A stretch of DNA of 6,400 nt from Clostridia bacterium (GTDB lineage: Bacteria; CBDUZB01; JAGLHV01), in contig JAUVLC010000130.1 of NCBI GenBank assembly GCA_030595925.1, positions 1-6,400 of the forward strand, given 5' to 3'. The notes under the pieces are model-generated. The model was not told the origin of the DNA, did no database searches, and saw only the letters and a program-made list of their open reading frames with translations. Made by a program: the position numbers and the translations under genes. Shown in pieces: positions 5,927-6,400 of the stretch. Positions within the stretch are counted from its first letter, which is position 1. Each line of letters begins with the position of its first letter.

Positions 5927-6034
5927 GTTTTTAATTTAGAGTCTTGAAAAGAGGAAAAAGGGTTAATTACTCTAATATAACATTTAGTGTTTTAAGTTAG
6001 ATAAAATTTAGCTAAGTGAACAAAGGGGGCGTGT
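5927..6034. other. AT-rich intergenic region before rnhA
   Basis: No gene is visible. TCCTCTTT (5917-5924) and AAAGAGGA (5948-5955) could pair across 23 bases, and a similar purine-rich AAAGAGGAAAAGG string occurs at 5841-5853, but low complexity explains both. No well-spaced promoter for rnhA is evident; TTGAAA at 5944-5949 and TAATAT at 5973-5978 are 23 bases apart, too far for sigma-70. Confidence 0.4.
6022..6029 (+). promoter_or_regulatory. Ribosome binding site of rnhA
   Basis: AAAGGGGG lies five bases before the ATG at 6035 and supports that start. Confidence 0.65.
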
Positions 6035-6319
6035 ATGGAGGAAATAAAACAGGTTATTATTTTTACGGATGGGGCATGCTCTGGAAATCCCGGGCCGGGT
6101 GGTTATGGAATAGTATTGGTATACAAGGACAATAGAAGGGAACTTTCAGGAGGAGTTCAAGATACTACTAATAACCGAATGGAAATACTGGCGGCTATTA
6201 AAGGGTTATCAGTTCTTAAGGAAAAGTGCAAAGTAACAATATGTAGTGATTCGCGATATCTAGTGTGGTGTTACATAAATAACTTGACATTAGAAAATTT
6301 GTTTTATATAATATTATGA
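6035..6319 (+). pseudogene. rnhA: RNase HI, truncated by an insertion
   Basis: The first 76 codons are a clear ribonuclease HI, which cuts the RNA strand of RNA-DNA hybrids (R-loops, Okazaki primers). Seen: [20 protein letters not shown] with D12 (equivalent of E. coli D10), [12 protein letters not shown] with E50 (E48) and CSDSRYL with D72 (D70). The family is about 150 residues; here similarity stops after L76, whose codon CTA ends at 6262. The remaining 18 codons (WCYINNL onward, to TGA 6317-6319) come from inserted DNA. The fourth acidic residue (D134 in E. coli) and the active-site histidine (H124) are missing, so the product should be inactive. RNase HI is a housekeeping enzyme, so this may mark the edge of the island, or be a second or displaced copy. 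Confidence 0.9.
6284..6312 (+). promoter_or_regulatory. Perfect-consensus sigma-70 promoter near the IS end
   Basis: TTGACA (6284-6289) and TATAAT (6307-6312) are exact consensus boxes separated by 17 bases, the optimal spacing. Transcription should start near 6319-6320, at or next to the ATG of the transposase frame, and run rightward into the element. It comes with the inserted DNA, not with rnhA. Confidence 0.8.
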
Positions 6320-6400
6320 ATGAACATAACCGAACGTATCATACTTACTTCAAAAGAAGAATCAACTATAAACTGTTGGTCACAAGGGAAAAGATTTCCG
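6320..6400 (+). CDS. Transposase N-terminus, probably IS630 family (partial)
   Basis: From the ATG at 6320 the frame is open to the last base, giving 27 residues: MNITERIILTSKEESTINCW followed by SQGKRFP. The pattern of I.LT..E...L..W, then a basic turn, matches the start of the helix-turn-helix region of IS630-type transposases as I recall it; those proteins are about 340 residues with a C-terminal DDE domain. No Shine-Dalgarno precedes the ATG, unlike the other genes here, and the predicted transcription start nearly coincides with it, suggesting a leaderless or poorly translated message. A second frame from ATG 6316 is also open but looks less protein-like. Confidence 0.5.
   Translation, partial: MNITERIILTSKEESTINCWSQGKRFP

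Larger units (their letters stand above)
6263..6400 (+). mobile_element. Left end of an insertion sequence, probably IS630 family (runs off window)
   Basis: The rnhA similarity ends at a TA dinucleotide (6261-6262) within CTAG. IS630 and its Tc1/mariner relatives insert at TA and duplicate it, and CTAG is a favoured site for several members. The inserted sequence begins GTGTGGTGTTACATAAATAA and carries a consensus promoter followed by a frame resembling the IS630 transposase N-terminus. The other end, the second TA copy and the matching terminal repeat lie beyond base 6400, so the family is inferred. Confidence 0.6.

Noticed and set aside
5917-5955. Possible terminator: TCCTCTTT pairing with AAAGAGGA
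   Set aside because: 23-base loop, purine/pyrimidine low complexity, no T-run after the stem.
6316-6400. Alternative frame from ATG 6316
   Set aside because: Open to the window end but basic and without the helix-turn-helix pattern seen in the frame from 6320; probably a shadow.
1-6400. CRISPR array, tRNA or rRNA
   Set aside because: No regularly spaced repeats and no cloverleaf or rRNA-like segment seen on either strand.

Overview
The window is AT-rich DNA (about one third G+C by eye) from a bacterium with strong Shine-Dalgarno sites: AAGGAG- or AAAGGGA-type boxes sit 5-7 bases before most starts. Nothing in it fixes a phylum. The content is what one expects of a genomic defence island: nuclease, NADase and abortive-infection-like genes, decayed gene fragments, a duplicated spacer and the edge of an insertion sequence. 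All recognisable genes are on the + strand.

Layout. (1) About 71-1975: a decayed UvrD/PcrA-type superfamily 1 helicase. Its Walker A half is missing and an in-frame TAA at 1430-1432 cuts it at motif V; reading continues in the same frame through motifs V and VI to 1975. (2) 1976-2328: a chimeric spacer with overlapping hairpins, an unrecognised glycine-rich reading frame (to 2169), and a relic of the 3' end of a lost paralogue of the 3201-3731 gene. (3) 2329-3731: a translationally coupled pair, an AbiJ-NTD4/HEPN-like abortive infection protein and a small protein with one membrane segment. (4) 3823-4839: a PD-(D/E)XK-like nuclease with a C-terminal DUF5655-like domain. (5) 4898-5827: a compact SIR2-like NADase, directly abutted (TAAATG) by a short cysteine-rich frame that looks truncated. 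(6) 6035-6262: the first half of rnhA (RNase HI), broken at a TA dinucleotide. From 6263 the left end of what is probably an IS630-family element follows, with a perfect-consensus sigma-70 promoter and the first 27 codons of its transposase.

How the genes may work together. The HEPN protein with its membrane partner, the nuclease, and the SIR2 enzyme each resemble phage-defence effectors that damage RNA, DNA and NAD+ respectively. Whether they form one, two or three systems cannot be decided from sequence alone. The strongest structural signal is an 85-base, ungapped, 89% identical direct repeat (2169-2253 and 3696-3780). It flanks the HEPN/membrane module, and the homologous spacer places a ribosome-binding site before two different downstream contexts. 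This points to duplication and module exchange through a shared spacer.
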